Source: Gnetum montanum
Taxonomy: Eukaryota > Streptophyta > Gnetopsida > Gnetales > Gnetaceae
Assembly: GCA_015680685.1 (NCBI GenBank)
Contig: MNCI01014694.1
Location: 785,031-849,030 of the forward strand
DNA: 64,000 nucleotides
Direction of reading: 5' to 3'
Position 1 is the first letter of the stretch; each line of letters starts with the position of its first letter. Shown here piece after piece: positions 47,635-59,499 of this stretch. Made by a program: the position numbers and the translations under genes. Below the pieces are notes generated by a model that worked only from the letters and a program-made list of their open reading frames with translations, was not told the DNA's origin and did no database searches.

Positions 47635-49438
47635 TGAAACACCATAAAATTTTAGGATCTCCATGTTTCGGCAAAGTTTGGGAATTTAGGCAAAGGCTTC
47701 CACAAGTGTAGTGTCATCACAGTTCAGTAGGAAAATGTAGGCATTGAGATTAGACTATCCAGTCCGGCAAGGTTTCTATCTCTAGAGCTGACAGGCCTGA
47801 TGGACTCTCCCGCCTGCCCACCTAGAAAATTCACCTGGCTGATAGTCTACTTAGAAACTATGCTAAGAGTTTTCGGGAATGTTTGGGATGAGCAAAATAG
47901 TTCAACAAGTTTTCTAGTGGAGAAGTCTGCTATGCTATGCTACATTGTGCAACATAGCAAGCCTTCGAAAAATCAATCAAGCATCCGAATTACAAGCTTT
48001 AGCAAGATGTTCACGCAAGGAAAAGTCAGAATTCGGCCCACACAGGGTGCTACGCTACATAGCGTAGCACAACGTAGCAAGGGCGAAACATACAAAGCCT
48101 CCTTTGCCAAGTCGGTGCAGCAAAAGGACTGCATTTAACAGCATTTTGGCTTCCAAAACTACCCTATCTCAATTAGCCTTTGAACCACAAGCAATGTTTT
48201 CTTGTGAAATCCTACAATTTTGATAGAAGTGCATGGTACATTGGCTGCTATGCTATGCTACGCTACGTAGTGTAGCATAGTGTAGCAAAGTTGCAAATCA
48301 ATACAATGCTCCAAGGATTAACTTGGTGTGTGCCAAGACTTCCAGCAAATGCTGTTGACTCCAATGCAAGTTTCTTGTTCAAATCGGTGGCTACGCTATG
48401 CTATGCTACATAGTGTAGCACAGTGTAGCAAGAAGCTATGTTACGTGAATGTGCTAGACAGTGTAAGTGATGCAAGGTTGATAGAGATATCAGGACATCT
48501 ACAGCTTGTTAGCAATAACTAAGCTCACCGTGATTAGCGACTTTGTTCCACTTTGGCATACCCCTTAGTCCATCCCCCAAAATTTGTCGCTACACTTGAT
48601 CCTGTTCATAAGGATAGGGAAGATGTATTCCTGGGGTAGAGACTCCACTTCTGCTTGCATTGTTAGCACACTAGATTCTAGCATGTGCAGTTTCAACAAC
48701 ATGGTTACAGCGTAGCAAAGGTCGTGATCAGCACAACATGCCTACATGGTACCGTCATGTTTGCATATTGTGGGGTCTAGGACATGTGGCATCTAGGCCT
48801 CATTTCTTGCCTGCTCCTAGCCCTATAAATACCCTGAAAAACAACACTCAAAAGGTTGGCTTTTCAGATAGGCTTTTTTGTTCAAAAGATTGGCATTTTA
48901 CATTGAGAAGAGCATTTGGCTTGTTGGCATTTGGCATTGACTGGTTAGCTCCTTGATTGACTCTTTAGCGAATAGAGCTAGCTTCTTGCTGAAGTTGGCC
49001 TTTAAGTTGGATCCCAGAAGACATAGTCGGCATTTTCTCTTGAGCACTCTAGTTACTCTTGATTCCTCTATGCACCTCTGGTGTTGTATAACTTGTTATA
49101 CATCTTTCAAACAAGGCAAAGAATCAAAGCCATGATCTTGATGTGGTGCATTCTCTCACTCTAGTTTGCTTTACATTTCTATTTATTATCATCATATTTT
49201 GCATCATTTTTGTCCCATTGCATTTAGTAATCATCATATTGCATCAAGAGCATTGTTTCCGAAGTAAATGTCTGTGAAAGGTTAAGTCACACCTATTAAG
49301 TCCCTATTTGATTGACAAGACCATTCCGGGCACCCCGAATCTATTTTCTCTAGCACGGCCCTCACATGGATCTAGGGTTAAATTGTTTCACCCGGTAACC
49401 TCTTGGTGTTCCAGCCATCGACGTTTTCGGTCGCAATA
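47635..49438 (+). repeat. 5' LTR of element F
   Basis: A 1804-bp LTR. The U3 contains four clusters of GCTATGCTACGCTACGTAG-like palindromic words (about 47935, 48048, 48249, 48391) and a TATAAATA box at 48824-48831. It ends GGTCGCAATA. Confidence 0.9.
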
Positions 49439-49444
49439 GTTTTT

Positions 49445-49462
49445 TGGCACTAGAAGGAGGAC
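49445..49462 (+). promoter_or_regulatory. Probable PBS of element F
   Basis: TGGCACTAGAAGGAGGAC stands six bases after the LTR and starts TGG, as a tRNA-primed PBS should. I could not assign the tRNA with confidence. It differs from the tRNA-Asp site of the Athila-like elements. Confidence 0.55.
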
Positions 49463-49682
49463 CTTTGGTGCCTTTTTTGTGTCCTACGGGTAGTTTTGCA
49501 TGCTCTATGTACCCCATCACTCATCAGCGTAAATGTGACACCCTTGCGGTTGTTTATGCATGATGTGGTATAGGATGGTCGCAACGACAGTTCCTTTGGA
49601 ACCCTACAGGATGAAAAGCCTTTGATCGCCTCTTGATCTCTATTTTTTTTCTTGCTCACAAACCTTTTTCAACCTCACAAAA

Positions 49683-52057
49683 ATGATTTCCTTAACCACT
49701 ACTATTGCTACCTCAAACCTTGAGGTCCCTTTTTTGGTTTATGAACCCACAGGTGCCGAGTGACCACCTAGCCCAGTGCTAGGGCCACGCCAATCTCTTA
49801 GGATCCAAAACCAATCACCTGAGAGCTTGGTACAACATACTGAAATTTACAATTTCCTTTGTGCTAAGATCTAGGCAAATCTACCCTTGGATGCCCAAGA
49901 ACTCGAAGACAAACGTAACTTCAAGTTCCTTTACCGCAATGGCAGGGAATTTATCCCTACTCCTAGTGCTTTCGTTCCCCTGATGAAATCGTATTAGTGG
50001 ATCTTAGATTAGCTAGTATGGACAAGTAGGTCTAGGGAGCAGTGAGACATGGTGTTCCTCTATGACGAGGCATTTCAGGACAGATAGGAGGACCTAGATT
50101 CCTAATCCGAGGGTGGGGGTCAAACTAACCCTGTGACTATCCCTCCCACTGTGGCCTTCTGGTCGAACCCGCTCTTCACGACTAATCCCTTTATGATTAC
50201 GTCTACCCTATCGCAAACCAAAGTTTCATCAGCCATGGGTAGCCATGCCATGTCCTCGGCATATCAACATGCCTATTCCTCTATCTCGTTTCCAGGCACT
50301 GTCCCTTCACAATCTGTTCCCTTCATTGTACCAAGCACCGATCATAGTTACCCTTCCTTATGTGCACATGGTACCTACGTCACAGTTGCATACAGTCTCT
50401 GCTTCCATTCTAGCATCTATACCTATTCCACCATTAGTGGCAAGCCTAGCCCTAGCCACGTGGTGGACCCCAATCACTTCTCCCCCTGCTTTGTAACCTT
50501 CCCAAATGTCGCACTACGCTCACCATCAAGTGTACCAGGTCCTGCAAATAGTACAACCAAGCACGAGGTTGTGGTCTATCCCACCGATCACGCAAACAAC
50601 CTACCCTATGGTGCCACCAGCAGCTATCGCTCCAACAGCACCACCCACTGGGTGGTGGATAACACAAGTAGCATCATTCATAGGGGCTGCCCAATGGCAA
50701 CACCTATGATCTAGGTCACTGCCCCTACCACGCCACCAATGGTGGTCGCCCTTGCAACCTTACAACCATCTACATCGTCCTCAGGTCTGGACCAAGCGTT
50801 CCAACTTATCCAGACCCTTACTGAAGAAATTAAGCACCTAAAAGCTGTCGGATCTAACATGGTATAAGTTATGGATTTCTACCATGATGATCCCATTAGC
50901 CTGGCAGTCCCCATGCTCACATTACCCCCTGGGATGCCACTCCCCCATTTTACAAAATACAATGGAGAGGGTGACCCCAATGCACATCTCATGATGTTTA
51001 GATCTAAGTCCCTTCTACTACAACAATGCCCACACACCATAATATGTGTCTTTGCTATGTCCCTAATGCACTCCCACACACCTCCATCTCAACATTGGAG
51101 GAGTTGCTGACTCAGTTCATGACTTGCTTCAAGTATAGCTTGAAGCCCGAAGTCATGCTGGATCAGTTAATGGGAGTTAAGTAAGACCCACTAGAGTCGG
51201 TGCAGAGGTTTATATAATGGTGGAGTGCCACCTTGAACGAGATCTACGAGCCCATCACGGAGGCCCACTTGCGGGCCATCTTCAAAGGGGTGGTGAACAA
51301 TTTTATCAAATCCAAGCTGTATTACCTAGCCCTGTGCTCTCTAAGTCAAGCTTTTGCATAGACAAAAAGCATCCAAGATGCAGTCGAAGCCAGCAGGGAC
51401 TTGGCCTATGTTGCATACAAAAACACACATACTAAGAAGGACAAAGAGAAGGGCAAGGCCGCAACAACCACGGTGGCCGCCATGGCAAATGAGGCCAAGC
51501 CCAACAACAAAAATAACAAGAAAGTAGCTACAACACCAACTAACCCCACGCCTAACCCAGGAAATGCTTTCCAACCCTCAACGTTGACACCCGAAGCACC
51601 CACCCCGCCTAAGCCCAACTTCAAGCGTAAAGATCGCTCCAAGTACACCTTGTTATCGGTCAAGCCTTTAGAAATTTTGAAGCAATTTCTAGGGGTGAGG
51701 TACATTCAACACAAATGAATGTCAGAGGAGGCAACCAAGAGGCATAAATGGTACTGCAAACTCCTTTGGAACCCCTCGTTGGCTTTGCCCAATGAGCCCC
51801 CAATTCCTAAGAACTTAAGGTTGGAGTGGTTCTATGACTACCATCAACTTTGTGGTCACGACATAGATTACTGTTTAGCATTAAAGGATGACATTCAACG
51901 AATGATTAATCAAGGGAAGTTGGTTCTAGATGAAAGCAACCCCATGCACCCCAAGAATCAATCTATGCACATTTACAAAGACCCACTCAATGGTAACGAT
52001 GCAGGCTGCATCATTAACACTATTGGTGTAGACGGTAATTCGGAGCCACCACAGTAG
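49683..52057 (+). pseudogene. gag relic (element F)
   Basis: The likely start is at 49683 (MISLTTTIATSNLEVPFLVY). A Pro/Ser/Thr-rich region follows to about 50800. The capsid-like domain at 50871-51400 has MPLPHFTKYNGEGDPNAHLM and then, with frameshifts, LKPEVMLDQLMGVK and LRAIFKGVVNNFIKSKLYYL. A Lys/Asn/Pro-rich linker runs to 51717. The segment at 51719-52057 has WFYDYHQLCGHDIDYCLALK, the Y-x-H-x-x-x-G-H-x-x-x-x-C box characteristic of Tat-lineage gag-protease junctions. Frameshifts and stops are present, but long stretches remain readable. Confidence 0.85.
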
Positions 52058-53450
52058 CCGTTTGTAGTTTGTATACCTCCACGTAGCATAGCCACACCAA
52101 CAATGGCCAAAAAGACACTACAACAACCATTTTTCCTAAAGGTTCCTCCTCAGACATCTGCCTCTGCACCTTCCATAATCAAGACTACATCACCACCCGC
52201 ACTAACACCCCAATTACCATTTATCATCCAGGGGCCAAACCACTGAACTTCCCCCATTCCACAAAACAAGAATAAGAAGGCAACACAGCCTTCTCGTTCC
52301 AGGAAATGGGAAGAACGCCCAACGGGTGAAGTGGCTATGGAACATACCACCCCAAGTCCTTCCAAGCCTACTCCCTCATCTTTTGCATCTCCGCCCACCT
52401 CGTCACCAAGAGTTAACACTTCTACACATGCACAGTCATCGCCATCTCACCCAAAGGGGCCAATCCCAAATCTGAAACTCTTCCTCCTCAGGAAATCCGT
52501 CTTCTGGGACGAATGGAGGAAGAGAAGGGTAGTAAACAATAGGAAGGTGGGCACGACTTCTTAAGCACCCTTACTTAGGTTAAGTAGGCTCTAAAAAAAA
52601 TACAACTTTGAACCTGTACAACCTAGTAATGACCTCTACTGCACACTATGAAGCCTTGGTTTGTATGTTGACATCCATACCAGTGGACGAAAGCATACCG
52701 ATGGAGGAAATGGCAATTCATGCAGTTATGCTCCCTCCTACATTTGAAAACCTGAGGTTGGCTCAGTTAACATTTTGTGATGGATCCATTAAAGATAACC
52801 CTGAAAAGGGTTAGGTGACAACGACACTAATGTTCATCACAAATCGGGTCGGCCAATACAGGATTCGAAGAGTACACGTTGATGACGGTGTTGTGACCAA
52901 TGTCATCCATTTTCCCATTGTGGACAAGTTGGGCCTAGTGGATCAAATCAAGCCTATGACGACATCCTGCTTGAAATCATTTAATGGGGCATGAGTGTAA
53001 GTAAAAGGGACTATGCAAATCAACTTTGTGACAGGGGAATAGTTCCCCACAAACGCAACGTTCATAGTGGTGGAGGAGATGCTAGGATTCAACCTGATTC
53101 TAGGGAGATTGTGGTTAGCCCAACTGAGGGTCGTTTCATTGCTGATACGTCAAGAGATCCATTTACCCTATGTAGGAGGGGAAGTGGTGATACAAAGCAA
53201 TGAAGTAAATCCTTAGACCATAAACAATGTGGGGGTAGAGCAAGGTTTAGAGATCGAAGTCTATAAAGAAAAATCCCCTATTCAAAAGGAGGCGCCTAAA
53301 CCAGCTAAAACTGATACCAACGAAGTCACAACGTGGTCTGAACTGCCATTTCAAGCGGTAGATGATAGTGTAGAGGAATATTATAATAAGGCCCCTTGGC
53401 CTTATACACCGCCAAACCCACAATGGGTCAAAAAGAAACTCCAAGATTGA
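52058..53450 (+). pseudogene. Linker and protease relic (element F)
   Basis: A Pro/Ser-rich linker runs to about 52560. The protease region at 52800-53200 reads RRVHVDDGVVTNVIHF at the place of the active-site D-x-G-S (here D-D-G-V, so the site is changed). Then come MTTSCLKSFNG and, after a frameshift, NATFIVVEEMLGFNLILGRL. Acidic sequence to 53450 closes the frame (AVDDSVEEYYNKAPWPYTPP). Confidence 0.75.
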
Positions 53451-53596
53451 ACCATGTCCATGTTAGCGTAGCCACGTTACCCTTTTCGCATACTTCTTCT
53501 TTATGCACTGTTTGCTTTACATTCATCGTTGGCTTTAGTGTCCTCTTTATTTACCGTGTTTGTGTCGTGTACTTTGGTCGCATATTGTTTACGGCC

Positions 53597-53795
53597 TGCT
53601 AAGGCCTAAAACTGGCGAAACTCATTACCTCGCATCTCCGCGATGGCCCGAAATGGCCTAAAACTAGCGATGGCCCAGAATGGCCTTAAACTACCATTGT
53701 GGCTGGCCAATGCCTAAAATTGGCTATTCAAAAAAACAAATAAAAAAATTTCTTTTCTTATCACCTAACAACGACCCGAAATGGCCTAAAACTAA
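53597..53795. repeat. Tandem repeat left of the antisense gene
   Basis: There are four to five diverged copies of GATGGCCCGAAATGGCCTAA plus AACTAGC, spacing about 30 bases at the core. They lie just beyond the 3' end of the antisense gene. The core CCTAAAACTAGC resembles that of the repeat at 59053. Confidence 0.75.
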
Positions 53796-55479
53796 GACAA
53801 AAATAGAAAAAAGATAAAAATAGATAACATAGATAATACACAAGCCAAGATGAAGAGAATCTTATCATAGTTCAAATTCCATTTAAAGTCTCAATCAAAT
53901 AATGTTTACAATATTCTTTCAAAAATTCAAACAAAATACCTTGCTGTCATGCTACGAATCTTCCTCTGCACCATCGTTTCCTCCCTCAGAAGGTCTTGTA
54001 TCTTCATTCGGATTCTGTATCACAAAAATTAAAGTAGTTAGCTAGAGTCACAAAAAAATGGAATAAAATAAGTCGTTACATTGCAAAAAAGTGACTAACC
54101 CGAGACGGCCCTGCGTCTATCTTAGGGGGTATGCGATCCAGGTTGACTCGGAGGTGCTGCAAGACCTCCTCTTTAGTAATGTCCACCCAGTGCCTATCTC
54201 CTAAGTTAGCGTTTGCTGCAACTTTCTCCTTTTCAATAGCTATCCATCTCGGTGGTCCTAGAGAAAAGGAGGTAGTGACGATCCCACTCGCGGGGAAGCT
54301 CACTTCCCGTTCAGGGGATTCACTGACCGTCACTTGTTGCATGAACTTTTCGTAAGCCCTAGAAGTGCCAATGACATTGAGGAACACTTCATGCATATAC
54401 AACTTAATAGAAACATCTCGATAATGTTTACAGTAGGTGGCACATTCTAGTTTATAGATATGCTTATGGTTCTTTTGTGACTACCCCAACTCGTAAACTC
54501 TTGCACTATAGTCTTTCCAATCTTGGTTCTTCTGGGCCAACAAGTCCATTTGCATACGTTGCTCTATTATTTCACATGTGGCCTCGTTATTGCACTGCAC
54601 GACCATCCAATACCTCGCATAATTAATGACGGCTGTGTGCCAACTACCATCATTTGTATCCTGGGCCAAAAGGCACTCATTCCTGGAGCGGAGATCTCCC
54701 ACCTTGGTGCTTAGATTTGCCTTCTCCTTCTCAAGCCTTTGGACTCATTTCCACAGGTCTTCATTTACATGCCTGCACTCTAACAAGGAGCGTGCTAAGT
54801 ACAATGCACATTTGCTAGCCTCATTGTATATGCGATGAGGTACTTCGGTCACTTCTGGTGGGAATGCAGGCATGGCGTCGACCTTAACTGCTTGCTTCGG
54901 GTCCCACTTGAGGCAAGACACTGTCATTCGCACACAAAAAGGCATTAGTCACAGCGGCGTAGAAAATTTTAGTAATTTAAGAAGTCTAGCATAGCTAATT
55001 CACTAACCCACTTCCGGATCAACTTGTTTTAGATGGTCAATCATGTTGTCGATCACCCCCTCCTTAAAGGAAAACTTATCAAGGGTCTTGACCCATGGTC
55101 ATAGGTGAATCAAGGAAGGACCTGCAGTGTCAACAATAGTGTCTACTACATAACAAAATGTGTTAGTTTTGACCGAGAGGACTATAATAAAGTTGATAAG
55201 CAACGCAAATGATAGTGTAAAGCTCCTACCCAACAAACCCTTAGGGGTGATAGNCATCGACATACTGTCGAATATGCGGTCAGACTCACCAGCATCAAGT
55301 TGTAGCTCCCCTCCCTCTAGCTGACTCAATAGCATGGTAGTGTCCTCCACATTCATATGCTCTTCTGGCACTAAACTACATTCAGCAAAGGGATCATCAG
55401 TAGAGGCCTCTTTCTGGTTGACAAGGGCCTCTTCTTTAATTACTAGGGCCTTTCTTTTTGTGGCACTAACCTCTTCCTC

Positions 55480-55590
55480 ATCGATAGGAGTGTCCTCCTC
55501 ATCAGCAGGAGTGTCCTCCTCATCGGCAGGAACATCCTCCTCATCAGCAGGAGCATTCTCCTCATCGATGGGAGCCATTTCCTTTGCAGC
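55480..55590 (-). repeat. 21-bp coding repeat in exon 5 of the antisense gene
   Basis: Four to five copies of TCCTCCTCATCAGCAGGAGT encode PADEED-type acidic heptads on the minus strand. On the plus strand the same DNA gives a Ser-rich frame that is only a shadow. Confidence 0.75.
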
Positions 55591-57780
55591 AAGAGCTCCT
55601 TCTTCCTTGATTGGGGCCCTTTCCTCTATGGCTAGGGCCGTCACCTCTTCTTCATCTTCTTCTTCTTCCTCTATTAATAAAGCATTTTCACATTAGGCGA
55701 AAGCATACTAACTTGAAACAAATGCTACACTGTGCTACGCCATCTAGCGTAGCACAACGTAGTGGGCATTAACAAAAAAAACAAAGTAGTAAATAAAAAG
55801 AGGAAGCATCTACCGATAGGAGGCTACATTCTGTGAAGCTTGAACTGTAGTTTTTGCTTCCCTTCTTCATTTGTAGGGGGAGGCTCCTCAGCCAAGTGAG
55901 ACCTTCTGTGCTGCAACTTAGTTGCCACCGTCTCTGCAATGAGGCATTTTCCCTTTGACATGCTGCCCATAGTAGCAGGGGGCACCTCCCCTAGGCTGTC
56001 TTGGCCACAGAAGTTGCATGCTACCCAATCCTTGGTCGTCATTGAAAATGATTCCCCAATAGCTTCTAGGGGATCCTGAGATCAGGTGGTACAAAAGACT
56101 TGGAAAATCCATGGTCTGGAAATCTGGTTGCGATTTTGTAGCACCCAGACTCCATTATCATGGATTACTAAGAATTCTGTGAAGCATCGCAGGCAGGCTA
56201 CAAAGAAGGCATGATGCACGTTGAAATGGGATTAAGGCTTCTTATGAAGCTTGACCATTTCAGCCTGTAGATCTTTGCAAAGATGCTTGGCCTAATTGTA
56301 ATGGGCCCCCTCTTCCATGACTTCTCTCATTATCCAAGCTTGCTCGATCCCAATGATTTTTCCTTGCAAGATCATGGAAGATGGGGTAAACCGTTTTGGC
56401 CACTTTTAGCTTGGCCTTTTTAATATAAATCCCCTTTCAGTCCTTCATCGCCCCTAGCCACTCCTCAATGTCCCCTTAATGGTTTGCCTCCTTTTTGATC
56501 TTTTCTCCCATAGGGAGGCCATCAAAAGGAACACCAAAGAGATCCACAAATAGTTGGTCATTAATCTCAAGCACCACTAGCACACCATGGACATGTGTGC
56601 AGAAGCGGTCTACTCTTTCAGAAAAGGAGTCAACTAGGGTAAGCATTTCGGTAGCAGGGATGCTTGGGTTGATGGCCAAGAACAACTCCATGAGCCCAGC
56701 ATCTCAAACATTATTGATGAGTGAGTCCGGGGCCTCGTTGCAAAGCCAGCGTTGGGTCTCATCCACCTCCCCATACTTGAAATAGATGTTGGCCTCATTA
56801 TGCCCCTAGGTGATCACCATGACCTCCTGGGATTTCTTCGCCGCTATAGCAGTTTGCAAAAAAGTTAAATAAAACAACAAAACAAAAAAAAAACAAAAAT
56901 AGAAGAAAAAATGAAACAACACTCAAACATGCAAACATAAATTCACGGTCTAGTGTACCAGGTTTAAATGACGACGAAAATGTGGAAGATCCACCAATAC
57001 ATCTTCAACGGTGATCGGCCTAAGGGATGCCCAATCCCTATCCAACCAACCGACCTCCTTGCACTTCCTGTAAAACTGGGAGTACCGGGTTGGATAGGTT
57101 TTGTACTTACCCCCACATTGGCCTATCACACCAGCACACACATTCCCAGTGGTGGAAAACTCCCATAGGGCCATCTATGCCAAGCCAAGGCATCAGTATC
57201 ATCGCAAAGCCCACTCTTATCAATATAAAATTTGGTAACACAAAAAAATTTGCCTAGCATAGCATGCATTGCATAACGTGATGGAATATGCTTACAGAAC
57301 TCACTTGTCGAAAAAATAAATGGTTCTTGGTGGGTTCTGACTATAGGTGCCCATGTGATGGGCAACGAACAATGTATTGTAAAGGTGATAGCAGTTATAC
57401 TCAGGAATTTCCCATATCCAACTCAAACACCTCAATATTTTTTGGTACTGATTCGACCCTTCTGCCTGGTTGCCTCCAATTGCCCCATCAGTCAAAAATT
57501 TTAGAATGCCCCAGTTAGCCCTGGGCAACAGCATTTTTGTGATTACGGCTGCTATCTCCATAGACAAGTGTGACCAAACGATCACACTAAAGTGCTGGAG
57601 GAGGAACTGTAGGAATTCCCGCGTACCTTCCTGGAACCAAACTGTCTATTGCTCCACATGTGCATGGGGCGAAGGAACATTTGCCACCAGTTCACTTAGG
57701 TAGCACAAAATCCCTAAAATTTCCAGGAAAATCAAAATGGGTTTTAACATCACCCTGCACAATAGAATGGCAAATGTTAG

Positions 57781-57879
57781 TATTATGTTTGAGTAGAGTT
57801 TGCATGTAGCATAGCATCATTATCTGTTTNTATTATGTTTGAGTAGAGTTTGCATGTAGCATAGCATCATTATCTGTTT
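57781..57879. other. Unmerged contig ends around an N
   Basis: The 49 bases at 57781-57829 (begin TATTATGTTTGAGTAGAG) are repeated exactly at 57831-57879, with N at 57830 between them. In DNA this diverged, an exact copy is best explained by overlapping contig ends that were not merged. Confidence 0.85.
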
Positions 57880-58909
57880 GCAAATAGCGTAGCGTAGTCC
57901 TTTCTTTGCATGTAGCATAGCATAAGCCCCGGTCGCAAACTTTTTTTCTTAAAAAAAGGTACAAGATTAAATATTACAAGCAATGTAACGAAATAACACT
58001 TGCAGCGTAGCATGGCCTTCAGGCATCACACAGGGTAGAAATATTAGCTGTGCCTTATAACAACTGTCACACGATGCACATAACAAACATACTATTAAAA
58101 CAAACACAGTAATATAACAGATTTATAGCTAAGGTAGATTCACCAACAGACCACAGGATCAATAGCGTAGCAACAGGATATTACCGATGCATTGGTCTAA
58201 AGGTCTTACAACACACCAACCTAGTGTAACAAAAAATTAAATACGAATTTCAAATGAGAAAGAATTAAATATTCTATTGTTGTTTCAACCAATCTTCCAC
58301 CGTACAAAATGGTTCACGCTACGCTACGTTAAACATGTGTTATGTTGTCAAATCTCATGTGTGGCCAGACCCTCTTGAGGGCCGTATGCTACACTATTCA
58401 CATGCCAGGTTTCTAGGAATACCTAAACCCCTGCGGTGAGGCAGTGACAACAATGGTGGTCTAGGAAATACTGCATGAAACCTTAGCGTAGCGTCCATAC
58501 ATCCGTCGTGGCCGAATCAGCAACAACGGGGGTGTAATGGCCAAAATGGCAACCAAAATGGTGACAAAAGACGTAGATTTTATTGCAAAAAATGAAACAA
58601 ATAAAAAAAAAGAGACAACAACAGCAACTTGGAAAACAAAGGTAGCGTAGCAACTTACTAGGCTGATGGAGTCTCCTCTTTTACTGCAATGCGCCTATGA
58701 TAGATGCCCCAAGGTGTCTTTCACCTTGTCTACCTTGGCGAGCACTCATTGTTTACACTCTCCTTTAGGTGCCATTGTCTCGGTTGCAAATTCTCTGTTA
58801 ATCGCTACACTGAATCGCCTTGCTCTTTATTAGTACAACCACTCTACACCCTGGATGTGGGCTCTGTGCTCTTATAATGAAAATGATGAGTTTACCATAG
58901 GTAAACCCC

Positions 58910-58919
58910 TATTTATAGC
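58910..58919 (-). promoter_or_regulatory. TATA box of the antisense gene
   Basis: The minus strand reads GCTATAAATAGGGG, close to the plant TATA consensus, about 135 bases before the ATG at 58775. A palindrome TTTACCATAGGTAAA lies at about 58891-58905, where transcription would start. It is the only such box on this strand near the gene. Confidence 0.55.
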
Positions 58920-59052
58920 CAAGGCAGTGAAAAGAACCTACCATTTTCACACCCCAATTAATGTGGATGCTCCATACAACATAGCACTCCCGCCATAGCG
59001 TAGCATCACTATTTGCATCGTAGCAGGTGGGCCCAACCAAAAATTTTGTTCC

Positions 59053-59282
59053 ACCTTAAACTAGCAACTTACCTTTGCAAGAATAACCTGTTAGCAGTTC
59101 ACAAAGACCTTAAACTAATAGTTTTGACTTACAAACCTAACTCGTTAACGGTCCGCAAAGACCTTAAACTAACAGTTACGACTCATAATTTAACCAAGTT
59201 AGCGGTCTGCAAAGACCTTAAACTAGCAGTTTTAAACTACAACTCTATATCTAGGCAGTCTACTACGACCTTAAACTAGCAG
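59053..59282. repeat. Tandem repeat right of the antisense gene, ~54-bp unit, 5 copies
   Basis: The core CCTTAAACTAGCAG recurs at 59053, 59108, 59162, 59217 and 59269 (spacing 55, 54, 55, 52), usually preceded by CTGCAAAGA or similar. Confidence 0.9.
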
Positions 59283-59499
59283 CCTACAAACTCTGTATCA
59301 TAGTTGACAATTGTTTCAACCATTTCATATCTCATTGTTGCTTTGCAAATGTTTACTATGCACTATTGCTACAAACAAGTATCGCTTGACCTGGCTTTTA
59401 TCTTATTGTGGCAATTTGAGCAAGAATGGGCATGCATCATGATCTATCTTCACTTCTAGCCTTGACAGGCCCACATGGCAAGTTTACAAGACAATTAAA

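Larger units (their letters stand above)
53952..58775 (-). pseudogene. Antisense spliced gene inside element F, unknown function
   Basis: Read on the minus strand: ATG at 58775 (exon 1 to 58659, donor GTAAGT), exon 2 57754-57305 (donor GTGAGT), exon 3 57253 to about 56960, exon 4 56843-55814, exon 5 55670-55230, exon 6 55142-55008, exon 7 54920-54100, exon 8 54014-53952 ending in TAG. Introns end in AG after pyrimidine-rich or AT-rich tracts. Junctions 4/5, 5/6, 6/7 and 7/8 keep the reading frame. Junctions 1/2, 2/3 and 3/4 do not fit without an indel, so exons 1-3 are tentative. Exon 2 encodes FLQFLLQHFSVIVWSHLSME, exon 4 ELFLAINPSIPATEMLTLVD, exon 5 an acidic 7-residue repeat (PADEEDT), exon 7 a helical charged region (GDLRSRNECLLAQDTN). 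I recognise no family. Scattered stops, several explainable as CGA-to-TGA, and frameshifts make this copy a pseudogene. One N (55254) lies in exon 5, one (57830) in intron 1. Confidence 0.65.

Noticed and set aside
50133-50714. 193-codon frame considered as a separate gene
   Set aside because: It lies within F's gag and shares the Pro/Ser/Thr-rich bias in more than one frame. It is treated as part of gag.
55254-55254. N considered as an assembly gap
   Set aside because: The antisense exon 5 frame runs straight through with one unknown base, so a single uncalled nucleotide fits.
55334-55696. Plus-strand Ser-rich open frame
   Set aside because: It is the complement of the acidic repeat of the antisense gene's exon 5. 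Low complexity explains the openness.
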